Counted from the first letter of the stretch, positions 39,683 through 49,820 are shown. The stretch: DNA of 64,000 bases from Lachnospiraceae bacterium (GCA_014804645.1 JAAUZI010000041.1:39327-103326), one strand, 5' to 3'. The notes: generated from the sequence alone by a model not told the origin. A program made the numbers and translations.

Positions 39683-42175
39683 ATGACCAAAAAGAGTACC
39701 ACTACAACCAAGAAGCTGAAGTTTGACAAAGAGCTTTTTAAGAGAAGTGTGCAGTACAATACAAAGACCCTGTACCGCAAGAATCTGGATGAGGCCAGCC
39801 CTCAGCAGATTTTCCAGGCGGTTTGTTATGCCATCAAGGACCAGATCGTGGACGATTGGATGGACACCCAGAAGGCTTATGAGAAACAGGACGCCAAGAC
39901 GGTGTATTATCTGTCCATGGAGTTTTTGATGGGCCGTGCTCTGGGCAACAATCTGATCAATATGATGGCCTACAAGGAGGCCAAGGAGGCCCTGGAAGAG
40001 CTGGGGCTGGATCTGAATATCGTGGAGGATCAGGAGCCGGATGCGGCGCTGGGCAACGGGGGCTTAGGCCGTCTGGCTGCATGTTTTCTGGATTCCCTGG
40101 CCACTCTGGGTTATCCCGCATACGGCTGCGGTATCCGCTACCGCTACGGTATGTTCAAGCAGCAGATTCGTGACGGTTATCAGATCGAAGTGCCGGACAA
40201 CTGGCTGGTGGATGGCAACCCCTTTGAGCTGCGCAGACCTGAATATAAGAAAGAGGTAAAATTCGGCGGCTATGTGACTGTGAGACGTGACGAGAACGGC
40301 AGGGAGCATTTCTCTCAGGAGGGCTACCAGTCCGTCAATGCCATTCCCTTTGATCTGCCCATCGTGGGCTACGGCAACCACATCGTAAACACCCTGCGCA
40401 TCTGGGATGCGGAGCCGGTGGTATGTTTCCAGCTGGATTCCTTTGACAAGGGCGACTACCAGAAAGCGGTGGAGCAGGAGAATCTGGCAAGAAATATTGT
40501 GGAAGTGCTTTACCCCAACGACAATCACTATGCGGGCAAGGAGCTGCGCCTGAAACAGCAGTACTTCTTTATCTCCGCCTCGGTGCAGGAGGCTGTGGCA
40601 AAGTATATGCGCACCCACAGCGATATCCGCAAGTTCTATGAGAAAGTGACTTTCCAGCTCAATGACACCCACCCCACGGTGGCGATTGCCGAGCTGATGC
40701 GCATACTGATGGATGAGCACTATCTGACCTGGGATGAGGCATGGGAGGTGACTACCAAGACCTGCGCCTACACCAATCACACCATCATGGCCGAGGCATT
40801 GGAGAAGTGGCCCATCGAGCTGTTCTCCAGACTGCTGCCTCGTATCTACCAGATCGTGGAGGAGATCAACCGCAGATTTATTATCGAGATCGAGAAGAAA
40901 TACAACAATGTGCCCGGCGTCAACGTTCAAGACAAGATTCGCAAGATGGCCATCATCTATGACGGACAGGTGAAGATGGCTCATCTGGCCATCGTGTCCG
41001 GCTATTCTGTCAACGGCGTGGCAAGGCTGCACACGGAGATTTTGAAAAACCAGGAGCTGAAAGACTTTTACGAGATGTTCCCGGAGCGTTTCAACAACAA
41101 GACCAATGGCATTACCCAGAGGCGCTTTTTGCTGCACGGCAATCCGCTGCTGGCGGACTGGGTGACGGACCACATCGGCAACGAGTGGATCACGGACCTG
41201 CCTCAGATCGGTCGTCTGAAAATCTATGCGGATGACGCCAAGGCACAGCAGGAATTTATGAATATCAAGTATCAAAATAAGGTGCGCCTGGCAAAATATA
41301 TCCTTGAGCACAATGGTGTGGAGGTAGATCCCCGCTCTATCTTCGACGTACAGGTAAAGCGTCTCCACGAGTACAAGAGACAGCTCTTGAACATTCTGCA
41401 TGTGATGTACCTGTACAACGAGATCAAGGAGCATCCGGATATGGAGTTCTATCCCAGGACCTTTATCTTTGGCGCCAAGGCTGCGGCGGGCTACCGCAAC
41501 GCCAAGCTGACTATTAAGCTGATTACCTCTGTGGCGGACGTGATCAACAATGACGCCTCTATAGGTGGCAAGATCAAGGTGGTGTTTATCGAGAACTACA
41601 ACGTATCCAATGCGGAAATCATTTTTGCGGCGGCGGATGTGTCCGAGCAGATTTCCACGGCCAGCAAGGAGGCTTCCGGCACAGGCAACATGAAATTCAT
41701 GCTGAACGGCGCGCTGACTCTGGGCACTATGGATGGCGCCAATGTGGAGATCGTGGAGGAAGTGGGAGAAGAGAACGCCTTTATCTTCGGTCTGTCCTCC
41801 GATGAAGTCATAAGCTACGAGAACCATGGCGGCTATAATCCCATGGAAATCTTCAACAATGACCAGGATATACGCAAGGTACTGATGCAGCTGATCAACG
41901 GCACCTACTCTCAGGATACGGAGATGTTCAGACACCTATACAACTCTCTGCTGAACACCCAGAGCACCTCCAGGGCAGATACTTACTTTATCCTGAAGGA
42001 TTTCAAGGCCTACGCGGAGGCTCAGAAAAAGGTGGAGGCCGCCTACAAGGACGAGGCTGGCTGGGCCAAGAGCGCTATCCTCAACGTGGCATGCTCCGGC
42101 AAGTTTACCTCCGACAGGACCATACAGCAGTATGTAGATGAAATCTGGCATCTGGATAAGGTGGTGGTTATATAA
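39683..42175 (+). CDS. glgP: Glycogen/starch phosphorylase
   Basis: The 830-residue enzyme releases glucose-1-phosphate from alpha-1,4-glucans. The PLP-lysine site is EASGTGNMKFMLNG (Lys near 671); other strong blocks are NGGLGRLAACFLDSLATL, LNDTHPTVAIAELMR and VKRLHEYKRQLLNILH. The length fits the family. The ATG at 39683 follows AAAGGAGAG; the frame is open upstream through the promoter, which is not translated. No other glycogen genes are near. The stop codon shares a base with the next start. Confidence 0.96.
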   Translation: MTKKSTTTTKKLKFDKELFKRSVQYNTKTLYRKNLDEASPQQIFQAVCYAIKDQIVDDWMDTQKAYEKQDAKTVYYLSMEFLMGRALGNNLINMMAYKEAKEALEELGLDLNIVEDQEPDAALGNGGLGRLAACFLDSLATLGYPAYGCGIRYRYGMFKQQIRDGYQIEVPDNWLVDGNPFELRRPEYKKEVKFGGYVTVRRDENGREHFSQEGYQSVNAIPFDLPIVGYGNHIVNTLRIWDAEPVVCFQLDSFDKGDYQKAVEQENLARNIVEVLYPNDNHYAGKELRLKQQYFFISASVQEAVAKYMRTHSDIRKFYEKVTFQLNDTHPTVAIAELMRILMDEHYLTWDEAWEVTTKTCAYTNHTIMAEALEKWPIELFSRLLPRIYQIVEEINRRFIIEIEKKYNNVPGVNVQDKIRKMAIIYDGQVKMAHLAIVSGYSVNGVARLHTEILKNQELKDFYEMFPERFNNKTNGITQRRFLLHGNPLLADWVTDHIGNEWITDLPQIGRLKIYADDAKAQQEFMNIKYQNKVRLAKYILEHNGVEVDPRSIFDVQVKRLHEYKRQLLNILHVMYLYNEIKEHPDMEFYPRTFIFGAKAAAGYRNAKLTIKLITSVADVINNDASIGGKIKVVFIENYNVSNAEIIFAAADVSEQISTASKEASGTGNMKFMLNGALTLGTMDGANVEIVEEVGEENAFIFGLSSDEVISYENHGGYNPMEIFNNDQDIRKVLMQLINGTYSQDTEMFRHLYNSLLNTQSTSRADTYFILKDFKAYAEAQKKVEAAYKDEAGWAKSAILNVACSGKFTSDRTIQQYVDEIWHLDKVVVI

Positions 42176-43119
42176 TGCTTTGTAAAAGAAGAATTGGCTT
42201 ATTGTGCCTTTTACTGGTGATGGTAAGTTTTGTTCTGGCATTTGACACCAAAGAGATTAAGAAATATATTACGGAACAGACAATCTATGTGGAAGGGCTA
42301 CAGGAGGATTATACGCTGCTGTTTCTGACGGACATCCATGCTGTGATTATGGATCCCGAAGCGCAGGGGCAGCAAGCGGAAAATCAGGTGGAACGGGCCG
42401 CTATGTTTGTCAATTGGGAGGGCATATCCGCCGAAGAGCAACTGGCAGAATGGATAGATTATGCCAATGAAAATCAGGTGGATGCGGTTCTTTTGGGAGG
42501 AGATATTATAGACACTCCCTCAAAAGCGAATCTGGAGTGGCTGGAGGAGCAGCTATCCAGATTAGATATGCCTTGGCTGTATGTACTTGGAAACCATGAC
42601 TGGACCTATCCATGGGAATATATGACAGATACGGGTAAGGAAACCTATCTGCCCCTGTTTGAGCCTTTTATGCAGGGAAACACTGCTATACAGAGATTGG
42701 ATCTGGGGGAATTTTCAGTGGTGGGGATAGACAACAGCTCCAATCAGGTGAGGGCAGAGGTGTTGGCGGAGTACGAAAAAATACTGGCAGAGGGAGAACC
42801 GATGGTAGTTATGGCTCATGTCCCCTTTCTGACCCAGTCGATTCTTCCCAAAGCGAAAAATATCTGGAGCAGTCCCGTGGTGATAGGCGGCGATGGTGGG
42901 ATTTATCCTGACGAGAATTCGCGGAGATTTACGGGGCTGACCACTGCCGCCGACAGTCCGGTGGAACTGGTTCTGACGGGACATGTCCACTTTTATGACC
43001 AGGATGTAATTGCCGGAGAAAAGGATGTGTTTCAGCTGACTGGTGGCGCCGGATATCTGGGAGAGGCCTGCCTGATTCATCTGACAGGGAATATCGGAAC
43101 TGAAAATACAGAACGATAA
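42175..43119 (+). CDS. Membrane-anchored metallophosphoesterase
   Basis: The 314-residue protein has an N-terminal membrane anchor or signal (residues 5-22) and a calcineurin-like phosphoesterase domain: FLTDIHA, GGDIID, GNHDW, MAHVPF and GHVHF give all five metal-binding blocks. It acts at or outside the membrane. The substrate is not known; related proteins cleave UDP-linked or lipid-linked phosphates, and some are phosphodiesterases. Its ATG overlaps the glgP stop (TAATG), so it is probably translated from the same mRNA. Confidence 0.9.
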   Translation: MLCKRRIGLLCLLLVMVSFVLAFDTKEIKKYITEQTIYVEGLQEDYTLLFLTDIHAVIMDPEAQGQQAENQVERAAMFVNWEGISAEEQLAEWIDYANENQVDAVLLGGDIIDTPSKANLEWLEEQLSRLDMPWLYVLGNHDWTYPWEYMTDTGKETYLPLFEPFMQGNTAIQRLDLGEFSVVGIDNSSNQVRAEVLAEYEKILAEGEPMVVMAHVPFLTQSILPKAKNIWSSPVVIGGDGGIYPDENSRRFTGLTTAADSPVELVLTGHVHFYDQDVIAGEKDVFQLTGGAGYLGEACLIHLTGNIGTENTER

Positions 43120-43132
43120 TGGGAGGAGATTT

Positions 43133-45433
43133 ATGATAAATTTGATGCAGGGCGGTGCGTATCTCGTGAATGGCAGGGATATTATTGCCGATACACCGGA
43201 CGCCGGGACAGCCATTCAGAGCAAAACGGGAAAAGCAATTACCAAAAAGGAGGCGGCCCGCGGTACTATAGCCTATAGCATTCTGGAGAGCCACAACACC
43301 TCCGGCAGCATGGAAAAGCTGAAAATCAAGTTTGACAAGCTCACCAGCCATGACATTACCTTTGTGGGTATCATTCAGACTGCCCGGGCATCAGGATTGA
43401 CGAAATTCCCCATGCCCTATGTGCTGACCAACTGCCACAATTCCCTGTGTGCAGTGGGCGGCACCATCAACGAGGATGACCACATGTTTGGCTTGTCCTG
43501 CGCAAAAAAATACGGCGGTATCTATGTGCCACCCCACCAGGCGGTCATCCACCAGTTTGCCAGAGAGATGCTGGCCGGCGGCGGCAAAATGATCCTTGGA
43601 TCCGACTCCCACACCCGCTACGGCGCGCTGGGAACTATGGCCATAGGCGAGGGCGGGCCGGAGCTGGTTAAACAGCTTTTGAACCAGACCTATGATATCA
43701 ACATGCCCGGAGTAGTGGGCGTGTATCTGACAGGGGAGCCGGTGCAGGGCGTAGGTCCCCAGGACGTGGCGCTGGCGATTATCGGCGCAGTCTTTGCAAA
43801 CGGCTATGTGAAAAACAAAGTGATGGAGTTCGTGGGTCCCGGCGTGGCGGCTTTAAGCGCGGATTTTAGAATCGGTGTGGACGTGATGACCACCGAGACC
43901 ACCTGTCTGTCCTCTATCTGGCAGACGGACGATCAGATCAAAGAATTTTATGAGATTCATGGCAGAAGCGAGGAGTATGAGCAGCTCACTCCCGGCCAGG
44001 TGGCTTACTATGATGGCATGATCACGGTGGACCTGTCCAAGGTGCGCCCTATGATCGCCATGCCTTTCCATCCCAGCAACACCTATACCATTGAGGAGCT
44101 GAACGCGAATCTGCTGGATATTCTGGACGAGACGGAGAAACGCGCCCAGGTGAGTCTGGACGGCGCTGTTCAGTTCCATCTGAAGGACAAAGTAAAGAAC
44201 GGCAAATTCCAGGTGGACCAGGGTATTATCGCCGGATGTGCGGGCGGCGGCTTTGAAAATATCTGCGCTGCGGCCGACATTCTCAAGGGAAAATATATCG
44301 GCAGCGACGGATTTACATTGAGCGTGTATCCGGCCTCCATGCCCGTGTATATGGAACTGATTAAAAACGGCTGCGCGGCTGCGATCTTAGAGACCGGAGC
44401 AGTGATGAAGACGGCGTTCTGCGGTCCCTGCTTTGGGGCAGGGGACACTCCCGCCAACAATGCTTTCAGCATCCGCCACTCTACCCGGAACTTCCCCAAC
44501 AGGGAGGGGTCCAAGCTGCAGAACGGACAGATTTCCTCTGTGGCGTTGATGGACGCCCGCTCCATTGCGGCCACTGCCGCCAACCAGGGTGTGTTGACTC
44601 CGGCCACGGAGTTTGACGGCAGTATCGGCAAATACAAGTATCATTTTGACAGCAATATTTACGCCAACCGAGTCTTTGACTCCCACGGCGTGGCGGACCC
44701 GGAGGCGGAGATCGTGCTGGGTCCCAATATCAAGGACTGGCCTGAGATGGGCGCACTGCCGGAGAATCTGGTGCTGCGGGTGGTCAGCGAGATTCATGAC
44801 CCGGTGACTACCACCGACGAGCTGATTCCCTCCGGCGAGACCTCCAGCTATCGCTCCAATCCTCTGGGACTGGCGGAGTTTGCCCTGTCCCGCAAGGACC
44901 CTGCCTATGTGGGACGAGCCAAGGACATTCAGAAGGCGGAGAAGGCCCGCATGGCGGGAGAGCATCCCTGCCAGGCGCATCCGGACGTAAAGCCTGTCAT
45001 GGGCGTAATCAAGCAGCAGTTCCCGGACGCCAACCATACCAACACAGGTTTCGGCTCCACGATCTTTGCGGTCAAGCCCGGCGACGGCTCCGCCAGGGAG
45101 CAGGCCGCCAGCTGTCAGAAGGTGCTGGGCGGCTGGGCAAATATCGCCAATGAGTATGCCACCAAGCGGTACCGTTCCAACCTGATCAACTGGGGTATGC
45201 TGCCGTTCCTGATTCAGGAGGGCGAGCTGCCTTTCAAGAACCTGGATTACCTTTTTATTCCCGGCATCAAGGCAGCTGTGGAGAACAAGACAGAGGAAAT
45301 CAAGGCCTATGTGGTGAAAACCGAGGGGCAGCCCTCCGAGCTGCGGGAGTTCACGCTGAAACTGGGTGAGCTGACCGACGAGGAGAGACAGATTATCTTA
45401 AAGGGCTGTCTGATCAACTACAATCGCGTATAA
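43133..45433 (+). CDS. Aconitase-superfamily hydratase
   Basis: The 766-residue protein is an aconitase-type iron-sulfur (de)hydratase. Iron-sulfur ligands are expected at Cys in [12 protein letters not shown] (CxxC) and in an upstream cysteine region (GCAGGGF). The block [22 protein letters not shown] is the classic aconitase signature. The sequence and length differ from the AcnA, AcnB and LeuC forms and fit the group of uncharacterised hydratases (YbhJ-like). Whether it is the citrate-cycle aconitase here is unclear; no citrate synthase or isocitrate dehydrogenase is near. A GGGAGGAG site precedes the ATG. Confidence 0.85.
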   Translation: MINLMQGGAYLVNGRDIIADTPDAGTAIQSKTGKAITKKEAARGTIAYSILESHNTSGSMEKLKIKFDKLTSHDITFVGIIQTARASGLTKFPMPYVLTNCHNSLCAVGGTINEDDHMFGLSCAKKYGGIYVPPHQAVIHQFAREMLAGGGKMILGSDSHTRYGALGTMAIGEGGPELVKQLLNQTYDINMPGVVGVYLTGEPVQGVGPQDVALAIIGAVFANGYVKNKVMEFVGPGVAALSADFRIGVDVMTTETTCLSSIWQTDDQIKEFYEIHGRSEEYEQLTPGQVAYYDGMITVDLSKVRPMIAMPFHPSNTYTIEELNANLLDILDETEKRAQVSLDGAVQFHLKDKVKNGKFQVDQGIIAGCAGGGFENICAAADILKGKYIGSDGFTLSVYPASMPVYMELIKNGCAAAILETGAVMKTAFCGPCFGAGDTPANNAFSIRHSTRNFPNREGSKLQNGQISSVALMDARSIAATAANQGVLTPATEFDGSIGKYKYHFDSNIYANRVFDSHGVADPEAEIVLGPNIKDWPEMGALPENLVLRVVSEIHDPVTTTDELIPSGETSSYRSNPLGLAEFALSRKDPAYVGRAKDIQKAEKARMAGEHPCQAHPDVKPVMGVIKQQFPDANHTNTGFGSTIFAVKPGDGSAREQAASCQKVLGGWANIANEYATKRYRSNLINWGMLPFLIQEGELPFKNLDYLFIPGIKAAVENKTEEIKAYVVKTEGQPSELREFTLKLGELTDEERQIILKGCLINYNRV

Positions 45434-45591
45434 TGCGGAACGGAGGTTCTAAAGAACCTCTAATCAGCATATTCCCGAAGAGCACTGCACCTGAGGGTGC
45501 GAGCGATATACGGACGCCTAAGCGGCCGTATGTTGCTCACTAGCCCTGTGTGCTCGTAGGGGAATATGCGGAACTCTAATTAGGAGGAGAT
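45434..45591 (+). repeat. Family 2 hairpin element, module C, with leader motif
   Basis: This fills the gap between the hydratase and the SseB-like gene. It starts with TGCGGAAC and a small hairpin (GGAGGTTCT/AGAACCTC), then a long imperfect hairpin with outer stem GCATATTCCC/GGGAATATGC and inner AGAGCAC/GTGTGCT, an internal AAGCGGCCG, and the end TGCGGAACTCTAATTAGGAG. That end supplies the ribosome-binding site of the gene at 45592. Outer stem, inner motif and end match module A at 11519-11620. Confidence 0.8.
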
Positions 45592-46059
45592 ATGGAACAA
45601 CCCAAAGCAATTAACAACCCCATGCTGGTGGGGGCCATGGAATTGTTGAAAGCTGATAATTCTACCAAGCACAGAGACTTTTTCCTGCAGGAGCTACTGA
45701 AGGCACATCTGCTCACTCCGGCCACGGTGACGCCCAAGCCGGAAAAGGATGAGAACGGTATGGTGAGGATGCTGCCCGACAGTCAGATTCAGGTTCCCAT
45801 GCTGAGTACCCGGGAGGGTGTGCGGTATTTTATGGCCTTTACGGATATCCAGGAAATGAAGAAATGGATAAAAGACCTGGAGGAAGGGCAGCAGATCTTT
45901 GTTTTTGGCTTTCAGGACTTTGCAGGTATGGTGAAGAGGACGGATAGTCAGTGCGACGGCTTTGCCATCAATCCCGGTGGGGCCAATATCAGAGTTACCC
46001 GCAAGATGATCGACACGATTCAGGAGGCTCTGGCAAGCGGAAAGCAGCCGCGGGAATAG
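45592..46059 (+). CDS. SseB-like N-terminal domain protein
   Basis: The 155-residue cytoplasmic protein has the SseB/enhanced-serine-sensitivity N-terminal domain pattern (LVGAMELLKADNS, FLQELLKAHLLTPA, VRYFMAFTDIQEMKKW, FGFQDFAGMV, GFAINPGG). The function is unknown; some homologues are in secretion-linked genes. The ribosome-binding site comes from the hairpin element in front. It is followed closely by a receiver-domain protein and may be part of the same signalling unit. Confidence 0.8.
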   Translation: MEQPKAINNPMLVGAMELLKADNSTKHRDFFLQELLKAHLLTPATVTPKPEKDENGMVRMLPDSQIQVPMLSTREGVRYFMAFTDIQEMKKWIKDLEEGQQIFVFGFQDFAGMVKRTDSQCDGFAINPGGANIRVTRKMIDTIQEALASGKQPRE

Positions 46060-46081
46060 ACAGAGTCTGGGAGGCAAGATT

Positions 46082-46900
46082 ATGGAAAACGAGAAATATG
46101 TTATATTGCTGACCGGAAACAACAGAATGGCCATCAACGAATTTTTTACTTACATGGACCTCAATTTTGAATGTATTAATACTTCAAGCCGGTATGACGA
46201 CATTATAAACCATCTGAAATATATTTCACCGGATGTGTTCGTATACTGTCTAAACGGGGAGTCGCCGGACGATATCAAGCGCTTTGCCAATGTGGAGCGC
46301 AAGCTTACGGAGCTGAATATCCCCATTATCATTGTAGGCAACCGGGACGAGTGTGAGCAGTTCACCAAAGTCGCCCCCGCGATAGAAGCCACCTTTTTTC
46401 AGCGCCCCATTTCGGCTCAAAAGCTGGAGCGCTCTATTGTGGAGATGCTTGAGACGAAAAAACCGAGACAGAGTGATGTCGCGGGCGGCGACTCGCCGGC
46501 CGGGGACATGTCTTCTACAGAGACACCGGCAGCATCGGCGAGGAAACATATTTTGATCGTTGACGATGACAGCAGTGTCTTAAAGCTGCTCAAAGGTTAT
46601 CTCGCGGAGCGCTATGATGTGGCGACGGCGATCAACGGCAAGGTGGCGATGAAGTTTTTGGAGACCAAGAGAACGGATATGGTGCTGCTTGACTATGAGA
46701 TGCCGGAGGAGAACGGAGCCGCAGTTCTGAGCAAGATAAGGGACAATGCAAGAACCAAACACCTTCCTGTGGTATTCCTGACCGGAGTCACCGAGCGTGG
46801 CAAGATACAGGAGGTATTGGCCCTGAAAATACAGGGATACCTTATAAAGCCCATTGATATGGAGAAAGTATCCTCTACCATTAAGGGGGTTCTGGGATAA
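46082..46900 (+). CDS. Response-regulator protein with degenerate and intact receiver domains
   Basis: The 272-residue protein has an N-terminal receiver-like half (residues 5-125) without the usual acidic pocket, a flexible Ser/Thr/Gly-rich linker (about 127-155), and a true receiver domain (VDDDSS, Asp204 in MVLLDYEMPE, Thr and KPI). There is no output domain, so it probably passes phosphate or acts through protein binding. It is next to a hybrid kinase with an Hpt domain, a natural partner. A family 1 repeat copy sits between the two genes. Confidence 0.88.
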   Translation: MENEKYVILLTGNNRMAINEFFTYMDLNFECINTSSRYDDIINHLKYISPDVFVYCLNGESPDDIKRFANVERKLTELNIPIIIVGNRDECEQFTKVAPAIEATFFQRPISAQKLERSIVEMLETKKPRQSDVAGGDSPAGDMSSTETPAASARKHILIVDDDSSVLKLLKGYLAERYDVATAINGKVAMKFLETKRTDMVLLDYEMPEENGAAVLSKIRDNARTKHLPVVFLTGVTERGKIQEVLALKIQGYLIKPIDMEKVSSTIKGVLG

Positions 46901-46907
46901 AATTCTT

Positions 46908-46948
46908 ATTTGAGTAATACCGCAGTGCAGCCTGCGGAATGCATAGGA
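46908..46948 (+). repeat. Family 1 junction repeat, reduced copy d
   Basis: ATTTGAGTAATACCGCAG at the left and GAATGCATAGGAGTTAGT at the right match the ends of the family 1 copies, but the central GTAGTTGGC hairpin is missing and replaced by a short CTGCGG/CCGCAG pairing. The AGGAG is the ribosome-binding site of the kinase at 46955. Confidence 0.65.
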
Positions 46949-46954
46949 GTTAGT

Positions 46955-49672
46955 ATGGATGCGATTAATGCAGTGGAAGAGATGGAAAATCTGAATCTGA
47001 CGGACTTGATTGATGTGGAAACCTTGCGCCTGATACAGGAATCCTTCTCCAACATGACAGGAATTGCTTCTCTGATTACGGACAAAAATGGTATTGCCCT
47101 CAATGAGGGGTCTCATTTTTCGGAGTTTTGTAACAAATATGTGCGTGCCACCAAAAAAGGAAAGGAAAAGTGTGAAAAGTGTGATCGTACCGGCGCCGAG
47201 ACTACCCAGAAGAATGGCGCTCCCTGCGCCTATCGCTGCCATGCGGGGCTGATGGATTTTGCCGTGCCTATTATGGTCTCGGGCCATAAGGTAGGGTGCT
47301 TTATCGGTGGGCAGGTGTTGACCGAGACGCCGGATGAAGAGAAAATCCGGCAGGTTGCGGTGGACATCGGTGTGAACCCGGAGGAGCTTGTAGCGGCGGT
47401 CCGAAAGGTGAATATTCTGAAAGAGGAGGACGTAAAGAGCAGGATCGAGGCCCTCTCCAACATCGCGAATATTCTCTCGGATATGGCTTATAACAAGCAC
47501 CAGTTGAATGTAAAAAATGCCGAGCTTTTGAAATCATCCAACATGAAGTCCGACTTTCTAGCCAATATGAGCCATGAAATCCGCACCCCTATGAACGCGA
47601 TTATCGGTATGGCGGAAATGGCGCTGCGGGAGGAGCTGCCTCCTATGGCAAAGGAGTATGTGGGACAGATCAAGACATCCGGCCAGACCCTGCTCACAAT
47701 TATTAATGATATTCTGGACTTTTCCAAGATAGAGTCCGGCATGATGACGATCAATGAGGTAGAATATGAGCCTATGTCGATGGTCAATGACGTGGCGAAC
47801 ATCATTATGACGCGGATTGGCAGCAAGGAGTTGGAATTGACGGTGGATGTGGACCCAAATCTCCCCAATATGCTTTACGGCGACAATATCCGCATCAAAC
47901 AGATCATGATTAATCTGGCTAACAATGCCATAAAGTTTACAAAGATGGGAAATGTCCATCTGCAGATCAGTTTCCGGAAGACTCGAAGAGATATGTTGTA
48001 CCTCCGCATTGCGGTTTCCGACACCGGCAGCGGTATCCAGAAAAGCGACATGGATAAGCTCTTCAAATCCTTCCAACAGCTTGACAGCAAGCGCAACCGC
48101 AATATTGAGGGGTCCGGCCTGGGACTTGCGATCTGTAAGCAGCTTGTATCCCTCATGAACGGGAATATCCATGTAAAGAGCGAGTACGGCGTGGGAAGCA
48201 CTTTCTCCTTTGGGGTTCCGCAGAAAATTGTAGACGATTCTCCTTCGGTCAAGCGGATAGAAGGCAATGTTCTGGCAGCGGGACTGCTGGCGGGCGACTA
48301 TGCCGCAATGCAGATCAAGACAGACATGCAGCGGCTTGGGGTGAATTATCAGGGGTTTGCCTCCGAGAGAGACCTTACAAGATATATGAATGGGAAAATC
48401 CAGTATCTGTTTGTGGATTATCCGCTGATGACAGACACGGTTCAGGATTTCTTGAGATCCCACCCGGATATCATCGGCGTGGTGTTGGCGGATTACCGAG
48501 AGGCGCGCACCTATGGCATTGAAAATGTCAGTATTGTCAAAAAGCCGCTGTATGTCTTGAGTCTAGCGAGTATTTTTCAGGGAGAAAAGGCAGGGCTGGG
48601 CTATAACCATTTAGATTCGGATGAATTCAATTTTGTCGCTCCAGATGCGGAGATTCTGGTTGTGGATGACAACGAGATCAACCTGACGGTGGCAAAGGGA
48701 CTTCTGAGTCCGCTCCATATGCATATTGATTCAGCGATGAGTGGCAAGGATGCGGTCTTTAAGGTCACGAACAAAAAGTACGATCTGATCTTTATGGACC
48801 ACATGATGCCGGAGATGGACGGCGTAGAAGCCACCCGGATTATTCGGCGGACACTGGGGGAGAACGGTCAGGTTCCCATTTTGGCCCTGACGGCAAACGC
48901 AGTGGAGGGTACCCGGGAAATGTTCATAAGCGAAGGGATGAACGACCTGGTGACCAAGCCTGTTGAGCTGAAGGACATTGTATCCAAACTTCGCAAATGG
49001 CTGCCGCCAGAGAAAATCCACAAAATGCAGCATGCCGACAACGAGAAAAAGCAGAGTGTCAAGAGTGAAATGTCTGCCCAGACCACGGACATCTCTATCA
49101 ACGGACTGGACGTACAGAAGGCTATGGGATTTCTGGGCAACGAAGATTTGTTCTGGGCTGTTCTCAAAGAATATTACCGCGTCATTGATAAAAAATACGC
49201 TCTGATTAAGCAATATGAGCAGGAGGGTAAGTGGCGCGAGTACACCATAGAGGTTCACTCTCTGAAGAGCGCATCCCGTCAGATAGGCGCCTTTGAACTT
49301 GCGGAGACGGCGGCGCAGATGGAGGCTGCGGGAAACGCGGGAAATGTGGAATTGATTCGCAAGATCACTCCCGGAATGCTGGCTGAATACATTTTTTATA
49401 AGGACATCCTGGCGCCATATTTCCCTGCGGAGGAAGAGGAGAAGGAGGATAAGCAGATATATAGCGGAGAGCTGGCCGCACTGTTTGCACAGATGAGAGA
49501 TGCTCTGGAGAATCTGGATATGGACACCATGGAGGAAACAATACAGAGTATGAACCAGTACTCTTATGGCAGTGTCCAGGATGAATTTTTTGAGGAACTA
49601 AAAAATGCCGTAGACGATATGGACACGGAGAGATGCGAGGAAATACTTAATACATGGGAAGCAAGCCTGTAA
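46955..49672 (+). CDS. Hybrid sensor histidine kinase with PocR-type sensor and Hpt domain
   Basis: The 905-residue protein is cytoplasmic. Order: a PocR-like ligand domain (about 15-185) with a CxxC and several other cysteines (CEKCDRTGAETTQKNGAPCAY), HisKA (SHEIRTP, His near 207), HATPase (DTGSGI, GSGLGLAI), a degenerate receiver (435-545), a true receiver (VVDDNE, Asp near 615 in FMDHMMP), and a C-terminal Hpt (HSLKSASRQIG, His near 768). PocR domains bind small organic ligands such as propanediol in the founding member; the ligand here is unknown. The upstream receiver protein at 46082 is the likely partner. A longer frame from 46910 would translate the repeat and is not used. Confidence 0.9.
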   Translation: MDAINAVEEMENLNLTDLIDVETLRLIQESFSNMTGIASLITDKNGIALNEGSHFSEFCNKYVRATKKGKEKCEKCDRTGAETTQKNGAPCAYRCHAGLMDFAVPIMVSGHKVGCFIGGQVLTETPDEEKIRQVAVDIGVNPEELVAAVRKVNILKEEDVKSRIEALSNIANILSDMAYNKHQLNVKNAELLKSSNMKSDFLANMSHEIRTPMNAIIGMAEMALREELPPMAKEYVGQIKTSGQTLLTIINDILDFSKIESGMMTINEVEYEPMSMVNDVANIIMTRIGSKELELTVDVDPNLPNMLYGDNIRIKQIMINLANNAIKFTKMGNVHLQISFRKTRRDMLYLRIAVSDTGSGIQKSDMDKLFKSFQQLDSKRNRNIEGSGLGLAICKQLVSLMNGNIHVKSEYGVGSTFSFGVPQKIVDDSPSVKRIEGNVLAAGLLAGDYAAMQIKTDMQRLGVNYQGFASERDLTRYMNGKIQYLFVDYPLMTDTVQDFLRSHPDIIGVVLADYREARTYGIENVSIVKKPLYVLSLASIFQGEKAGLGYNHLDSDEFNFVAPDAEILVVDDNEINLTVAKGLLSPLHMHIDSAMSGKDAVFKVTNKKYDLIFMDHMMPEMDGVEATRIIRRTLGENGQVPILALTANAVEGTREMFISEGMNDLVTKPVELKDIVSKLRKWLPPEKIHKMQHADNEKKQSVKSEMSAQTTDISINGLDVQKAMGFLGNEDLFWAVLKEYYRVIDKKYALIKQYEQEGKWREYTIEVHSLKSASRQIGAFELAETAAQMEAAGNAGNVELIRKITPGMLAEYIFYKDILAPYFPAEEEEKEDKQIYSGELAALFAQMRDALENLDMDTMEETIQSMNQYSYGSVQDEFFEELKNAVDDMDTERCEEILNTWEASL

Positions 49673-49690
49673 GGCGGTGCTTCCCTTTTT
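49656..49690 (+). terminator. Terminator overlapping the end of the hybrid kinase gene
   Basis: GGGAAGC and GCTTCCC form the outer stem with an inner GCCT/AGGC pairing, followed by TTTTT. The left arm encodes the last residues (WEASL) and the stop codon lies in the loop region. Confidence 0.85.
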
Positions 49691-49820
49691 CATGTTTTTG
49701 AACACTATTCCCGTATAATTTGCTTTTATCAGGGTAAGAATATCCATTGAGTAAAGCAAAGCAATTCTCAAAATGAAAATAAAGGATAGAGAAGTCCGCA
49801 TCTGCGGACGGGAGGTGTTC

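Noticed and set aside
40064..41935. A 623-codon minus-strand frame across glgP
   Set aside because: It lies opposite an intact glycogen phosphorylase and has the His- and Gln-rich composition of a shadow frame.
49710..49730. Promoter of the SpoIIQ-like gene at CCCGTATAAT
   Set aside because: The -10 is perfect but no acceptable -35 is found at 16-18 bp, so it was not listed as a feature.
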